DNA of 64,000 nucleotides from an archaeon (GCA_018696395.1 JABHQR010000017.1:103094-167093), one strand, 5' to 3'. Counted from the stretch's first letter, positions 1 to 11,096 are shown. A program made the numbers and translations. Notes: generated from the sequence alone by a model not told the origin.

Positions 1-951
1 GTTCAACACCATAACAATGTGGCTGAGGATGTCTTGAAGCAAGCATTTGACAAATCAGGTATGGGTTGGAAGGATGTCAGATTGGTGGCTTATTCAGCTG
101 GTCCTGGGCTTGATCCTGCGTTGTGGGCAGGTTATCATATAGTAAAGAAATGGGCTGAAACTAATGGTAAAAAATTAATTCCTACTAATCATTGTGCTGC
201 TCATTTGAGTATTGGTAAAGTTGTTAATCAACTAAAAGAAGATCCAGTTTATCTTTATGTTTCTGGTGTCAATACACAAATTATTGTTTTTGATGGTGGG
301 AAGTATCGGGTAGTGGGTGAAACTTTAGATTTAGGATTAGGAAACATGTTAGATAAATTTGGTCGTTTTATTGGGTTAGGTTTTCCTGCAGGTCCAGAAA
401 TTGAACAATTATCTAAGGTGGGAAATTATGTGACATTACCATACATAGTAAAAGGTATGGATGTAAGTTTTTCTGGAATTTTAACTAAATGTCAACAATT
501 GTTTGAAAGTAAAATTTCTAAAAAAGAGTTATTAAAAAAGCAGGGAAAAAATGTTGAGTTGCCAGATTATATTAGTAAAGAAGATCTAATAATACTTCAA
601 AAAATGCAGAAACAACTTGATCAACCAATTTCTAAGGAAGATTTATGTTTTTCTATTCAAGAAACTTGTTTTGCAATGTTAACGGAAGTAGTTGAAAGAG
701 CGTTAGCACATGTTAATAAGGGTTCTTTAGTTTTAGTGGGCGGGGTGGGAGCAAATAAAAGGTTCTGTGAAATGTTAAACAAAATGTGTCGAGCACGTGG
801 TGCAAATTTCTATAATGTGCCAATGAGTTTGGCTGGTGACCAAGGCGCAATGATTGCATGGGAAGGTTTTTTAAGAAAAGATGAGTTTGGTCCTGATTGT
901 AAAGGAAAAGAAATTGAAGTATTACCTCATTGGCGTGCAGACGAAGTTTGA
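1..951 (+). CDS. kae1: tRNA N6-threonylcarbamoyladenosine transferase Kae1/TsaD (5' partial)
   Basis: The frame is open from base 1, so the start codon lies outside the window; roughly 30-45 N-terminal residues are missing. The first codons read VQHHNN, matching the conserved HH stretch of the family. The metal-binding motif NHCAAH is at bases 187-204, and the C-terminal SLAGDQGAM near base 840 supplies the Asp ligand. Known family role: with Bud32, Cgi121 and Pcc1 (KEOPS), Kae1 transfers the threonylcarbamoyl group to A37 of tRNAs reading ANN codons. The gene ends without the Bud32 kinase fusion found in some archaea. The next gene follows after about 110 bases. Identification is secure; only the N-terminus is missing. 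Confidence 0.95.
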   Translation, partial: VQHHNNVAEDVLKQAFDKSGMGWKDVRLVAYSAGPGLDPALWAGYHIVKKWAETNGKKLIPTNHCAAHLSIGKVVNQLKEDPVYLYVSGVNTQIIVFDGGKYRVVGETLDLGLGNMLDKFGRFIGLGFPAGPEIEQLSKVGNYVTLPYIVKGMDVSFSGILTKCQQLFESKISKKELLKKQGKNVELPDYISKEDLIILQKMQKQLDQPISKEDLCFSIQETCFAMLTEVVERALAHVNKGSLVLVGGVGANKRFCEMLNKMCRARGANFYNVPMSLAGDQGAMIAWEGFLRKDEFGPDCKGKEIEVLPHWRADEV

Positions 952-1064
952 AGTTGTAAGTTAGTTAAATTATATTTATTTTTTCGGTAGAATTATATAT
1001 CAGTTCTAATTTTTGTAGTATAAATTCCACGTTAATGTTATGTTTAACCAAAAGGGGTATTGTA

Positions 1065-1568
1065 ATGAAAATTAGGGTTGCGGATGATAAAGATGTTGAA
1101 ATGTTAATTTCTACTATCAATGATGTTGTTATAGTAAATTCATCTTATCTCGGTGATAATTGGTTCAAGAAAAGAATTTTAGGAAATAAATCAGTTTATG
1201 TTCTGGAAGATGAAGGGGTTGGATTTATAGGTCTCTTAGTGGCTTATAATAAGAAATATTTAGGTAAAGTAAAATTACTTGATAATAAAGTCATTAATTA
1301 TATCCTTAAAAAATATCCTGGTGATTTTTATTATTTAGATTTCTTAGCAATAAAAAAATCTGAATTAAATAAAGGTATGGAAAAGATTTTAATTAGTTCA
1401 ATATTAGATGATGCTAAGAAAAAAATGGTGTATACTGGTGTTAATCTTAATTCTGATTTAAGTGATGAACAGTACTTAAAAGAGCTTGATTTTTTTGATT
1501 TCAGTACTGTTGAAAAAATTCCAAATGAAGAAAATCCTGAGTTTGAGATTTATGAAAAAGAAGCTTGA
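1065..1568 (+). CDS. GNAT-like acetyltransferase family protein
   Basis: A protein of 167 residues from ATG 1065. This start follows AAGGGG with good spacing, whereas the in-frame ATG at 1035 has no such signal. The pattern fits the GNAT fold: an N-terminal MKIRVADDKDVEMLISTIND resembling the first strand and helix, a GVGFIGLLVAYN strand pair in the middle, and FYYLDFLAIKKSELNKGMEKIL at the place of the acetyl-CoA loop. The usual Q/RxxGxG/A motif is not clear, so substrate and even activity are uncertain. It could be a degenerate acetyltransferase. It sits alone between kae1 and gyrB. Confidence 0.6.
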   Translation: MKIRVADDKDVEMLISTINDVVIVNSSYLGDNWFKKRILGNKSVYVLEDEGVGFIGLLVAYNKKYLGKVKLLDNKVINYILKKYPGDFYYLDFLAIKKSELNKGMEKILISSILDDAKKKMVYTGVNLNSDLSDEQYLKELDFFDFSTVEKIPNEENPEFEIYEKEA

Positions 1569-1678
1569 TTTTCATATCATTTTTGGTGGTCTTTTGTCTT
1601 TTGATTTAAAATCAATGGCGTGTGTCAATTTTCTTTCTAAAATGCAAACCTTTATAAAGGTAAAACAGTTGTAATTAA

Positions 1679-3733
<2,055 letters not shown>

Positions 3734-3734
3734 A

Positions 3735-3765
3735 TTTTTTGAAGTTCTTTTTTTACTTCAAAAAA
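3735..3765. terminator. Bidirectional hairpin terminator
   Basis: TTTTTTGAAGT (3735-3745) and ACTTCAAAAAA (3755-3765) form a perfect 11-bp inverted repeat around a T-rich loop. It lies two bases after the gyrB stop and overlaps the last codons of the convergent gene, so it offers a T-tract terminator in both directions. Confidence 0.6.
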
Positions 3766-4138
3766 AGGCATCTCTTACTTTATTTTCTATTCCTTGTTGG
3801 ATTTTAATCTCTTTTTCTGTACAGTATTCTTTAATTATTTCTAAGCTTTGATTTGTACATACATACAGATAAGAATGTAATTGTTTATTTGGGAGAACTT
3901 CAATAACGCGATCCTTTCTTTGATGGACTCCTCTTATATAAACATGTTTTAAACAATCACCATATTTTTTTGGGGCAATTTTATCTGCTAAAGTTTTGAA
4001 ATAATTTCTAGTTTCCCATTCAATTGGCCCTAGTGCTTGATATCCATTTAAACCGCCAAACTGAATTCTTTCTGCTTGTAAGATCACCTCAAAAGTATCT
4101 TCTTCTTTTTGTTGATAAAATAGTTTTAAATTTTTCAT
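3758..4138 (-). CDS. Hypothetical protein, 126 aa
   Basis: I do not recognise this protein. It is soluble-looking, without membrane segments, with mixed alpha/beta patterning and segments such as TFEVILQAERIQFGG and KHVYIRGVHQRKDRVIEVLP. It has two cysteines and no metal motif. It is convergent to gyrB, and the stop codon lies inside the shared terminator hairpin. Its stand-alone position gives no functional clue. Coding looks real because of its length and normal codon use in a very AT-rich region. Confidence 0.75.
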   Translation of the reverse strand: MKNLKLFYQQKEEDTFEVILQAERIQFGGLNGYQALGPIEWETRNYFKTLADKIAPKKYGDCLKHVYIRGVHQRKDRVIEVLPNKQLHSYLYVCTNQSLEIIKEYCTEKEIKIQQGIENKVRDAFF

Positions 4139-4290
4139 ATTGTTATATAGGATTTCTTTGTCTTGTTTTTAAAGCTTTATGAAAATAAAAACATTATCAG
4201 GTACAATTAAAATTGATTTATATCTGATTCGCACGATAATTGTATTTTATTACACAATCTTTTTAAATTTCAAACATATTCTTCAATTTG

Positions 4291-4545
4291 ATGAAATTAG
4301 AAACTTTCTTAAGTTTGAGTTTACTTTATAGTTGTGCGCATGTCAAAGATTTTCAACAAAATGCTGAATTTTTGCCTGTGACAGAACCTGGTTGTGAATC
4401 TTGGACTGTGATTAAATACAAAGGGAAATGTTGGATTGACATTGAACAAGATCCTATGGGTAAACAGTTGGTTGAAAAGTGGGATTTTCCAGAACCAGAT
4501 TATTTTAAACTAATAAAAGCATATCAAGATTATTGTGTGGAATAA
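4291..4545 (+). CDS. Small hypothetical protein, 84 aa
   Basis: Unrecognised. ATG 4291 is about 26 bases after a TATA-like CTTTTTAAATTT (4259-4270), so a leaderless start is likely; the in-frame TTG three bases earlier is less plausible. Four cysteines are spread along the chain (SCAHV, GCESW, GKCWID, DYCVE) without a CxxC pair. The moderately hydrophobic N-terminus (TFLSLSLLYSC) is too weak for a confident signal peptide. Only seven bases separate it from the next gene, so the two are probably co-transcribed. Confidence 0.65.
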   Translation: MKLETFLSLSLLYSCAHVKDFQQNAEFLPVTEPGCESWTVIKYKGKCWIDIEQDPMGKQLVEKWDFPEPDYFKLIKAYQDYCVE

Positions 4546-4552
4546 ATTACCA

Positions 4553-5020
4553 ATGAAAAAGACAAGAATTAAATCGAAAGATTTGAATAAAGAATTAGAA
4601 TATTTTGGTTTTAATATTGAATATTCCAAAAAAGATAAAATTGAATCTTTGGAAAGTAAAGATAAAGAACTGAAAGGTTTTGCTGTCAATGACCAATTAT
4701 CATTTTTTTATTCTGAGAATAAATTAATTCCTAATTTGAAAATTTTACAAGATCAGCCTAACTTGTTAAAACAGATTACTATTGACATGGGTGCAATAAA
4801 GTTCATAATTAATGGTGCAGACATAATGAGACCAGGGATAGTTGAGATCGAAGAAGGAATAAATAAAGATTCTTTTATTGTAATAGTTGATGTTAATAAT
4901 AAAAAACCTTTAGCAGTAGGTATTGCTTTATTTTCTTCTGAAGAAATGAAAGATATGGATTCTGGTAAAGTCATTAAAAATATTCATTATGTTGGTGATG
5001 ATGTGTGGGAAAGGAGTTGA
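4553..5020 (+). CDS. PUA-domain RNA-binding protein
   Basis: A protein of 155 residues from ATG 4553; the in-frame GTG at 4535 would overlap the preceding gene. The C-terminal 85 residues match the PUA fold: IDMGAIKFIINGADIMRPGIVE, then a strand-rich part ending KPLAVGIALFSSEEM. PUA domains bind structured RNA and occur in tRNA/rRNA modification enzymes and the MCT-1/Tma20 translation factors. The N-terminal 70 residues resemble the pre-PUA region of archaeal MCT-1-like proteins. A role in translation or RNA modification is inferred; no catalytic domain is present. Confidence 0.85.
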   Translation: MKKTRIKSKDLNKELEYFGFNIEYSKKDKIESLESKDKELKGFAVNDQLSFFYSENKLIPNLKILQDQPNLLKQITIDMGAIKFIINGADIMRPGIVEIEEGINKDSFIVIVDVNNKKPLAVGIALFSSEEMKDMDSGKVIKNIHYVGDDVWERS

Positions 5021-5118
5021 TGCATGCGTGGTTAAGTTAAGATTAACATGATCAAAGCCTTTTCTTATAGTAATCTTTTTAAACCTTAGAATATTCATAC
5101 TTGATTAGAGGTTGATGT

Positions 5119-5487
5119 ATGAAGAGTAAAATTAGTAATAAGAATCATGTTAAGGTTAGTAATCAAGTTAATCATAAAAGTGTGAAATCTAACCAAAAAT
5201 TTGTATTTGCTTCTGTATTTATTGCTGTGGTTGTTATTGCGTTAGGTTTATTTTATGTTCTTAGCATTGAAAAATGTGATACTGGAAATTCTTTACAAGG
5301 TATGGCAATTGCAAAATCTACTTTAGATCAAAATCCAACTGGATATTCCACCAATGAGTTAGAAAAAATTGAAGATAGGGATATTTGGTCAGAAGGAGAA
5401 TTGTTTAACTTGTTTGATAGAAATAAAGATGGATACTTGTCTTATTCTGAATTTGAGATGGCTATTGGAACAATAGTTGAAGAGTAA
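5119..5487 (+). CDS. Membrane-anchored single EF-hand protein
   Basis: A protein of 122 residues: a basic cytosolic tail (1-27), one membrane helix (about 28-49), a short linker, then an EF-hand near the C-terminus. The loop at residues 100-111 is DRNKDGYLSYSE and has all canonical calcium ligands (D100, N102, D104, Y106, S108, E111), with helical flanks. With the positive N-terminus inside, the EF-hand would face outward. A single EF-hand may pair by dimerisation, as in other one-hand proteins. A Shine-Dalgarno-like GAGGTTGATG precedes ATG 5119. The partner and role are unknown. Confidence 0.8.
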   Translation: MKSKISNKNHVKVSNQVNHKSVKSNQKFVFASVFIAVVVIALGLFYVLSIEKCDTGNSLQGMAIAKSTLDQNPTGYSTNELEKIEDRDIWSEGELFNLFDRNKDGYLSYSEFEMAIGTIVEE

Positions 5488-5603
5488 ATTTTGTATGTAT
5501 TTAAATTGAAATTGTTTATTCTAAAGTTAAAATAATTACTAAATAGTTATAGCAGATTAATAATCATAAATATAGAAATAAAATAAAAAAATTACAAAAA
5601 CTC

Positions 5604-6800
5604 TTAATCCATATAATCAATGCCTAACTCACTTTGCATGGCATCTTTCTTTTGACCAAAATAAGTTCGATCTTCACCAAAAATTTGTTCAGAACTAACC
5701 CCTGTTACAATAATTAATGTTCGAATAGTTTTTTCTAAATCTTTGTAAATTTGTGCTCCCCAAATAATTTTTGCACGATCACTTAATTTGTCTGCAACAG
5801 TTTCAACTATTTTTCTGGACTCTTCTAATGTTAAACTATCTCCACCAGAAATATTGATCAATGCGCCGGTTGCATTAGAAATATCAACATCAATTAAAGG
5901 ATTTTCTAAAGCTTTTTGAACAGATTCGTTTGCTCTATCTTCAGAATCAGATTCACCAACTCCAATCATAGCAACTCCACCTTCACTCATAATAGCTTTA
6001 ACATCAGCAAAGTCAAGATTAACTAATCCTGTTTTAGTTACCAGTTCTGCAATACCTTTTACTGCATTAGTTAGAATCTCGTCAGCTACTTTGAACGCTG
6101 TATGTAATGGTAAGTGTGGTGCTAAATCTAACAATTTTTCGTTAGGAATAACAATTAATGTGTTAATACTTTGTTCTAGTTTTTCTAAACCAATCATGGC
6201 ATTTTCAAATCGGTGGTTACCTTCCATTGTAAATGGAATGGTTACAATGCCAACAGTAAGAATGCCTAACTTTTTGGCTAAAGCTGCAATTGCTGGGGCT
6301 GAACCTGTTCCAGTACCTCCACCTAACCCGCAAGTAATGAATACCATGTCAGACCCATCAATCAATTTTTTAAGCTCATGTTCACTTTCTTTAGCTGACT
6401 CTTCACCAATTTTTGGGTTTGATCCTGCACCTAATCCTTTAGTTAATTCTTTACCAATTAACAATTTTTTATCGCAAGAAGTGTAAAGTAAATCTTGTGC
6501 ATCTGTGTTAATGGCGATAGTTTGAATACCTTTAACACCAACTTCAGAAATTCTGTTAATTGTGTTATTTCCTGCACCACCACATCCAATAACTTTAATC
6601 CTGGTAGTGTTTTGTCTAATAAGTTCTTGAAGTTCTTCATCTACATCCATATTAGCAACTTTATGTGACACTTCCTGTGCTCTGATTTGTGGTCTTGGCG
6701 CTGGTTGTGGTGCTGGACGTGGAGAATTTTGTTGATTATAATTTTGATTAGCTTGTTGAGATGCTTGATTTTGACTATTTTGATTAATATAATCTTCCAT
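5604..6800 (-). CDS. ftsZ: Cell division GTPase FtsZ
   Basis: Tubulin-family GTPase of 398 residues that polymerises into the division ring. A Gln/Asn/Pro-rich N-terminal tail of about 45 residues precedes the GTPase core. Core motifs include IGCGGAGNN (about 71-79), the tubulin signature [12 protein letters not shown] (about 157-168), NTDAQDL, and the synergy-loop stretch [11 protein letters not shown], which is intact, so it should polymerise. The C-terminus ends ELGIDYMD, a short tail like archaeal FtsZ. GAGGTAGG lies just before ATG 6800. It is the last gene of a minus-strand run with FKBP, cmk and a TrmB-like regulator. Confidence 0.98.
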   Translation of the reverse strand: MEDYINQNSQNQASQQANQNYNQQNSPRPAPQPAPRPQIRAQEVSHKVANMDVDEELQELIRQNTTRIKVIGCGGAGNNTINRISEVGVKGIQTIAINTDAQDLLYTSCDKKLLIGKELTKGLGAGSNPKIGEESAKESEHELKKLIDGSDMVFITCGLGGGTGTGSAPAIAALAKKLGILTVGIVTIPFTMEGNHRFENAMIGLEKLEQSINTLIVIPNEKLLDLAPHLPLHTAFKVADEILTNAVKGIAELVTKTGLVNLDFADVKAIMSEGGVAMIGVGESDSEDRANESVQKALENPLIDVDISNATGALINISGGDSLTLEESRKIVETVADKLSDRAKIIWGAQIYKDLEKTIRTLIIVTGVSSEQIFGEDRTYFGQKKDAMQSELGIDYMD

Positions 6801-6958
6801 TTTCTACCTACCTCTTTCTTTTATCCCCTCAAAGAATATTATAAATGAAATCTATCTTTAACTCTATATAAATATTATTGTGGTGGATTATTTATACCTG
6901 TGATTATAATGTTGGGTATATGGAAATATATAGAAAATAAATAAAATTAAAGAATAAT

Positions 6959-7666
6959 TTAAACCCTCGGTTGAGAGTTCTGGTCAACTTGCTTAGTCAT
7001 GTCAATTTCTTTCTTTTTGAATTCAATCTTTTTTAGTTTGATTAATTCTAATATTTTTTTAATTGCTGGTTTTGTGAATTGTTCAGGTAATTCGAAAGGA
7101 ATTTCTACAATCCCAATTTCATCCTTTACATCAACTTTAATCATTTCTTTAGGTAACTGCATGGCTTTAACAATATAAGACTCTAATTGTATTTTTAAGT
7201 CAGTTACTTTCTTAATAATTTTAAATTCGTAAACTAAAGATCTTCCTGCTAATGGGTGATTAAAATTTACCATCACTCTTCCACCAGAAACTCTCATTAC
7301 TGTCCCCATTTTCCCATCAAAATCTACTTGTAATCCAGGATATGGTTGTAATTCATTTTCTTTGAAAGTTGATAATGGTACTAACTGTACTTTTTTAACA
7401 TCCTTTTTACCGAACCCTTCTTCAGCACTAAATTCAGTTTTATAATCTTTGGTTATTTCTTTTCCTACAAGTTCTTTATCTAATCCTGGTAAAACTTGTT
7501 TTTCACCAACACAAATAATTACTGGGATGTAAGGTACTTTAGGGTTAAACAAATTATTTTCTTTTGCAACCTTTTCATTATTAGTATCAAATACAGAATT
7601 ATCTTGAGCTAATCTTCCTGTAAATTCAAGTTCAATAAAATCTTTTTCTTTAATTGTTTCAGTCAT
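6959..7666 (-). CDS. FKBP/SlyD-type peptidyl-prolyl isomerase
   Basis: A protein of 235 residues. The FKBP fold is split by an insert-in-flap domain as in SlyD: IKEKDFIELEFTGRL starts the fold, EKQVLPGLDKELVGKE is the typical turn, the chaperone insert follows, and SGGRVMVNFNHPLAGRSLVYEFKI closes it. About 80 further residues form a C-terminal alpha/beta and Lys-rich domain seen in archaeal long-type FKBPs. Known role: proline isomerisation and folding of nascent proteins in the cytosol. No His-rich metal tail is present. It lies 158 bases upstream of ftsZ on the same strand. Confidence 0.93.
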   Translation of the reverse strand: MTETIKEKDFIELEFTGRLAQDNSVFDTNNEKVAKENNLFNPKVPYIPVIICVGEKQVLPGLDKELVGKEITKDYKTEFSAEEGFGKKDVKKVQLVPLSTFKENELQPYPGLQVDFDGKMGTVMRVSGGRVMVNFNHPLAGRSLVYEFKIIKKVTDLKIQLESYIVKAMQLPKEMIKVDVKDEIGIVEIPFELPEQFTKPAIKKILELIKLKKIEFKKKEIDMTKQVDQNSQPRV

Positions 7667-7746
7667 TGTTAAACACCTTTATTTAATTATACATAAAAAT
7701 TCCTGATAATATTTTAGTATTAGGTAATTATTAGTTCTTTTTTAAA

Positions 7747-8328
7747 TTATTCTTCTTTCTTTAATGATTTTAAATAATCAATCACTTTTTGAGCACTTTC
7801 TTCTGCTGATGTAAATGTAGTATCTACAATTAAATCATACTGTTCTTCTTTTCGATGGTCGACACCATATAATTTTAAGTATCTTTCAGCATCTTTTGTT
7901 TCACGTACTTCATTATTGTTAATCATCTCTTGTAAATTAGCAACCATCTCTTGATTTCTTTGTTGAGCAGTTTCTTCATCATTTAAATCTTTAAAAATTC
8001 TTCTTGCACCTTCTTCTGGGCCAACTTTAACATAAATTTTAATTGATTCTGGTATCAAATGAAATTGAACTCTGCCTTCTACGATAACATCTTTGCCTTG
8101 TTCAGCTATTTTTTTTGCTTCTTCTCCAACTCTATGATCAATTTGTTTTTCTAAATTTTGGTCAGACTTAAGTTTGTAAAGAAATTCTTCAAATGTAATT
8201 CCTTGTTCTTTAGACATATCTCTAATTATACCACCAGCATAAACTCTTTCAAAATCTAATTTTTTAATAAGAATTTTTGCGACAGTACTTTTTCCACTTC
8301 CTGGGTTTCCGGATAATGTGATTATCAT
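7747..8328 (-). CDS. cmk: Cytidylate kinase, archaeal type
   Basis: A 193-residue P-loop kinase converting CMP/dCMP to the diphosphates. The Walker A loop GNPGSGKST is at residues 7-15. YAGGIIRDM, DHRVGEEAKK and VIVEGRVQFHL follow the archaeal (d)CMP kinase pattern, and DDxYDLIVDTT-like EEQYDLIVDTT is at the end. It is shorter than bacterial Cmk, as expected for archaea. It lies 40 bases downstream of the TrmB-like gene and 80 bases upstream of the FKBP gene on the same strand, so it is probably in the same transcription unit. Confidence 0.95.
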   Translation of the reverse strand: MIITLSGNPGSGKSTVAKILIKKLDFERVYAGGIIRDMSKEQGITFEEFLYKLKSDQNLEKQIDHRVGEEAKKIAEQGKDVIVEGRVQFHLIPESIKIYVKVGPEEGARRIFKDLNDEETAQQRNQEMVANLQEMINNNEVRETKDAERYLKLYGVDHRKEEQYDLIVDTTFTSAEESAQKVIDYLKSLKKEE

Positions 8329-8368
8329 GAATTAAAAAGAAATAGGTGGTATTTTAAAAGTTTGTGTT

Positions 8369-9085
8369 CTACTTAGCAAATTTCCATAATAACTCAAATT
8401 GTTTAAGGTAAGTATTAGCAACACTTTTGTTTTTTATAGTTATCAAATAATAAGGGTGGCCTAAAATAAATAAAAATACTTTATCTTGATAGATTATAGT
8501 TGTTGTATCTCCAATATATTTGTTGTCAAGTTCTTTATATTCTAAATATTTTTCTTTTAGTTTTTTATTACCTTTAGAAATAATTATCTTTTCAATTACT
8601 TTTTTATCTTTGATGATGTTAAGATATTGTTTTAGGTATATCGGTTCTACTGTTTCTAAAATCTCTTCATTGACCCCTAGTAGATAAATCGTAGTATCTT
8701 TTTTTAAGTTAGAAATCAAATCTTTAATCATGGTTCTGTAAACATGTTTTCCTTTATGTAACTCAACGTTTGTTTCATTTGAATTAGCTTGAAATAATCC
8801 ATATAATTGAGGGAGTATATCATTAATTTTTTTAAGTTTTAATTCATATGATTCTTTTAAAATTTTAGGGTCAACGGCTTGATAATTCTTTTTCTTAGCA
8901 ATTAAAATTGTATTTACAATGCCTTTTTCTAATAATCTTTCTAATGTATCGTAAATGTAAGATCTGTGAAGGCCAGTTTTCTCAGCTAATTTAGTCGGAT
9001 TTAAGATTCCATATTCTAATAGGGTAGAATAAATTTTAGCTTCATTTTTAGTAAGTCCCAACTCCTTAAGTTCTTCTTCATACAT
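8369..9085 (-). CDS. TrmB-family transcriptional regulator
   Basis: A protein of 238 residues with an N-terminal winged helix (about 8-75: LGLTKNEAKIYSTLLEYG, then KLAEKTGLHRSYIYDTLERL as recognition helix) and a C-terminal alpha/beta effector domain with TTIYLLGVNEEILETVEP. This is the TrmB architecture, in which sugars or other small ligands change DNA binding in many archaea. It is divergent from the gene at 9215; two inverted repeats lie in the 129-base gap and could be its operators. It may also control the cmk-FKBP-ftsZ run that follows it. The ligand is unknown. Confidence 0.9.
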   Translation of the reverse strand: MYEEELKELGLTKNEAKIYSTLLEYGILNPTKLAEKTGLHRSYIYDTLERLLEKGIVNTILIAKKKNYQAVDPKILKESYELKLKKINDILPQLYGLFQANSNETNVELHKGKHVYRTMIKDLISNLKKDTTIYLLGVNEEILETVEPIYLKQYLNIIKDKKVIEKIIISKGNKKLKEKYLEYKELDNKYIGDTTTIIYQDKVFLFILGHPYYLITIKNKSVANTYLKQFELLWKFAK

Positions 9086-9120
9086 TGTTAAAGTGGTTAG
9101 TTTATTTCTTTTTAAATTTA

Positions 9121-9170
9121 TCGTAAGGTTTATTACGACATAACTTTAAATGAGTTGGCGTTACTACTCA
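9121..9170. promoter_or_regulatory. Two inverted repeats in the divergent promoter region
   Basis: TCGTAA (9121-9126) and TTACGA (9133-9138) form a perfect 6-bp inverted repeat with 6 bases between. TGAGT (9151-9155) and ACTCA (9166-9170) form a second one. Both lie between the TrmB-like regulator gene and the divergent gene at 9215, the usual place for autoregulatory operators. Binding by this regulator is inferred from position only. Confidence 0.45.
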
Positions 9171-9214
9171 CTTATAACAAAATAATTTATTTTGTTTTGA
9201 AAGGAGGTAAAAAA

Positions 9215-10171
9215 ATGGATAAAAGAATAGAAGGATATAAAACAAGTGATTTGGGGGAATTTATCAGTTCATTAAAGGAAGGTAAACCAATTGTAATTTA
9301 TGATGGTTATCTTTGTGGGTGTAGGTCCGGTATTAGGGGTAGGAAAGATGAAGTAGATGTAGTGATAGCTTCTTCAGAGTCTAAGATTATTGGTGGATTC
9401 TATTGTGGTTCTGAAATAAAAGAAAGAAGTATTTTAAGAGAAAAAGGTAAACTTTTTGTTAGTGGTGGGTGTAAGACTGTTGATGAAATGGTTACAGAGT
9501 TAACAAGAGACTATCAAAGAGAATTAGCTTGTGAGATTTTTGAATATATTTTTGGTTATTGTTCAGATGAATTAAGTGAAAGTTGTCCTTTTGTTGATAT
9601 GTTTGTTGATTCAAGTGATGTTTCAGAAAGTGAGAAAAGACTAATCTATATTGGTGGTAGTATGCGCCCAGAAGTAGATTATCATAAATTATTATTAAAG
9701 ATGGATGAAGCTTTTTCTGAAGGAAGAATAATGTTGCTAGATGAACTGAGTTGGTACTTTCGTAAAGGTGAAGGTGAAGATAGAAGAATTTACCTTTCTA
9801 CAAGTCACCATAAAGTTAAAGGTGGATATTGTTTAAGAGGTGATGTTGTTGCAGGTAGGGCCGTGAGTGAAGAAAGGTTTCCTTTTTGGCATTTTGATGA
9901 AGAATTTCTAAAACCTATTGGGGAACATGGTTTAGGTATTCAAGGTGGGGTGATGACTTATCACATTGATGCGAAAGTAGATCAAGAATATGTTGATTCA
10001 GGTCTTAAAAGAACAGTATATACTTTAAAAGATAGTACTGAATTTTCTTTACATGGGGATACGAAAAGAACTCTTGAATATTATGGTGGTATCAAAGTTA
10101 AGGTTAAAGAAGCATTGTCAATACGAAGCTATTATGAAGAATTAATTAGGGGTATTTTGAGTGATTCTTAA
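9215..10171 (+). CDS. Hypothetical protein, 318 aa
   Basis: Unrecognised. ATG 9215 is chosen because a near-perfect Shine-Dalgarno AAAGGAGGT ends eight bases before it; the frame is open further upstream. The protein looks soluble, acidic and globular, with no membrane segment. Seven cysteines, five of them in the first half (YLCGCRSG, YCGSEI, GGCKTV, LACEIF, YCSDELSESC), may hint at metal binding or redox sensitivity but form no standard motif. Towards the C-terminus lie short segments such as HLHGDTKR-like SLHGDTKRTLEYYGG. It is divergent from a TrmB-like regulator, which may control it. Confidence 0.8.
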   Translation: MDKRIEGYKTSDLGEFISSLKEGKPIVIYDGYLCGCRSGIRGRKDEVDVVIASSESKIIGGFYCGSEIKERSILREKGKLFVSGGCKTVDEMVTELTRDYQRELACEIFEYIFGYCSDELSESCPFVDMFVDSSDVSESEKRLIYIGGSMRPEVDYHKLLLKMDEAFSEGRIMLLDELSWYFRKGEGEDRRIYLSTSHHKVKGGYCLRGDVVAGRAVSEERFPFWHFDEEFLKPIGEHGLGIQGGVMTYHIDAKVDQEYVDSGLKRTVYTLKDSTEFSLHGDTKRTLEYYGGIKVKVKEALSIRSYYEELIRGILSDS

Positions 10172-10201
10172 ATTTATTTTTTATTTTTTTAAATTATTTC
10201 T

Positions 10202-10936
10202 TCACCTTATTTTCTCATAATCAGTTTTCTCAAGTTTACCAGTAATTGTTAAAAAGTGTTGTTTTGTCCAGAAATATGCTGCTTTAACAATCCCCCATTG
10301 GTCAAACCTTCGCATAGAAGTTGTAACATAAGAATCAATACAAATATATCTCCCTTTTTGTTTAAGTTTTTGAATAAGTTCTTTATTCTCTCGAACAGTT
10401 AATTTTTCATTAAAACCACCAATCAGTTCAAAATCATTTTTTCTACAAACTATTATTCCTGAACTACCATGATATATGTTGTTAGTATGGTTAAAGTTTT
10501 TTAAGTTCATTAAGAAATTAAATTTGATTTTGTTAATATCTGGTTTTACTTTACATGATGCAACAGAATGTAGTTTAGTGAATTGTGATTCAATTTTGTT
10601 AAGTGATTTTTCTTCTAATAATGTGTCTGCATCTAAAAATATTAATATTTTCCCTTTAGAATATTTAGCACCAACATTTCTTGCTTTTCCTACATTAGCA
10701 TGTTCACAATTAACTTTTTTGACTATATGTTGGAAAGGAGTTTCTTCAATAAAAGAATTAACTTTTTGTTCTGTATTATCTTCACAAGCATTGACAACTA
10801 TGATAGTTTCAAAATCATTTCTATCTTGGCCTAATGTAGAAAGTACAGTTTTAATAATATAATCCTCTTCGTTATGGGCCGGAATGATTATAGAAAATTT
10901 TGGTATATCATTAACTGAACTTAATTCTTGTTTCAT
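10202..10936 (-). CDS. Family 2 glycosyltransferase
   Basis: A protein of 244 residues with the GT-A fold: FSIIIPAHNEEDYI (14-27) at the nucleotide-sugar site, NVGKARNVGAKYSKGK, and the metal-binding DAD at 102-104 within ILIFLDADTLLEEK. A middle part FELIGGFNEKLTVRENKEL matches the acceptor-side helix with its acidic residue. No membrane segment is present, so it is a cytosolic or peripheral inverting transferase. The donor and acceptor cannot be told; envelope glycan or glycoprotein synthesis is likely given the many N-glycosylation sequons in surface proteins of this window. It is convergent with the gene at 9215. Confidence 0.9.
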   Translation of the reverse strand: MKQELSSVNDIPKFSIIIPAHNEEDYIIKTVLSTLGQDRNDFETIIVVNACEDNTEQKVNSFIEETPFQHIVKKVNCEHANVGKARNVGAKYSKGKILIFLDADTLLEEKSLNKIESQFTKLHSVASCKVKPDINKIKFNFLMNLKNFNHTNNIYHGSSGIIVCRKNDFELIGGFNEKLTVRENKELIQKLKQKGRYICIDSYVTTSMRRFDQWGIVKAAYFWTKQHFLTITGKLEKTDYEKIR

Positions 10937-11032
10937 GCAGACTTATTTTAATTATTTTTTTATAAATTTATATGTGGGTGTGTAGTTATTTTAATCTATT
11001 TAGAACCTTTTTATTGAATTAACAAGTTTATC

Positions 11033-11096
11033 CACCCTCAGACTACTTCGATTATTCCAGATTGGAACTACTCATAGGGTTCTTCACTGGGTGCTA
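11033..11096 (-). ncRNA. Candidate structured RNA, H/ACA-guide-like
   Basis: Bases 11020-11096 have clearly higher G+C (33 of 77 by hand count) than the surrounding spacer and no reading frame. On the minus strand CACCC near 11088 can pair with GGGTG near 11033, enclosing an inner hairpin TTCCA-ATC-TGGAA. Short CTA/TAG pairing and opposed TGAG/GAAG could form a kink-turn. ATA follows the outer stem, as an ANA box would. These are features of archaeal H/ACA pseudouridylation guides. No target was assigned; it could also be another small RNA. It lies just downstream of tRNA-Arg. Confidence 0.3.
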
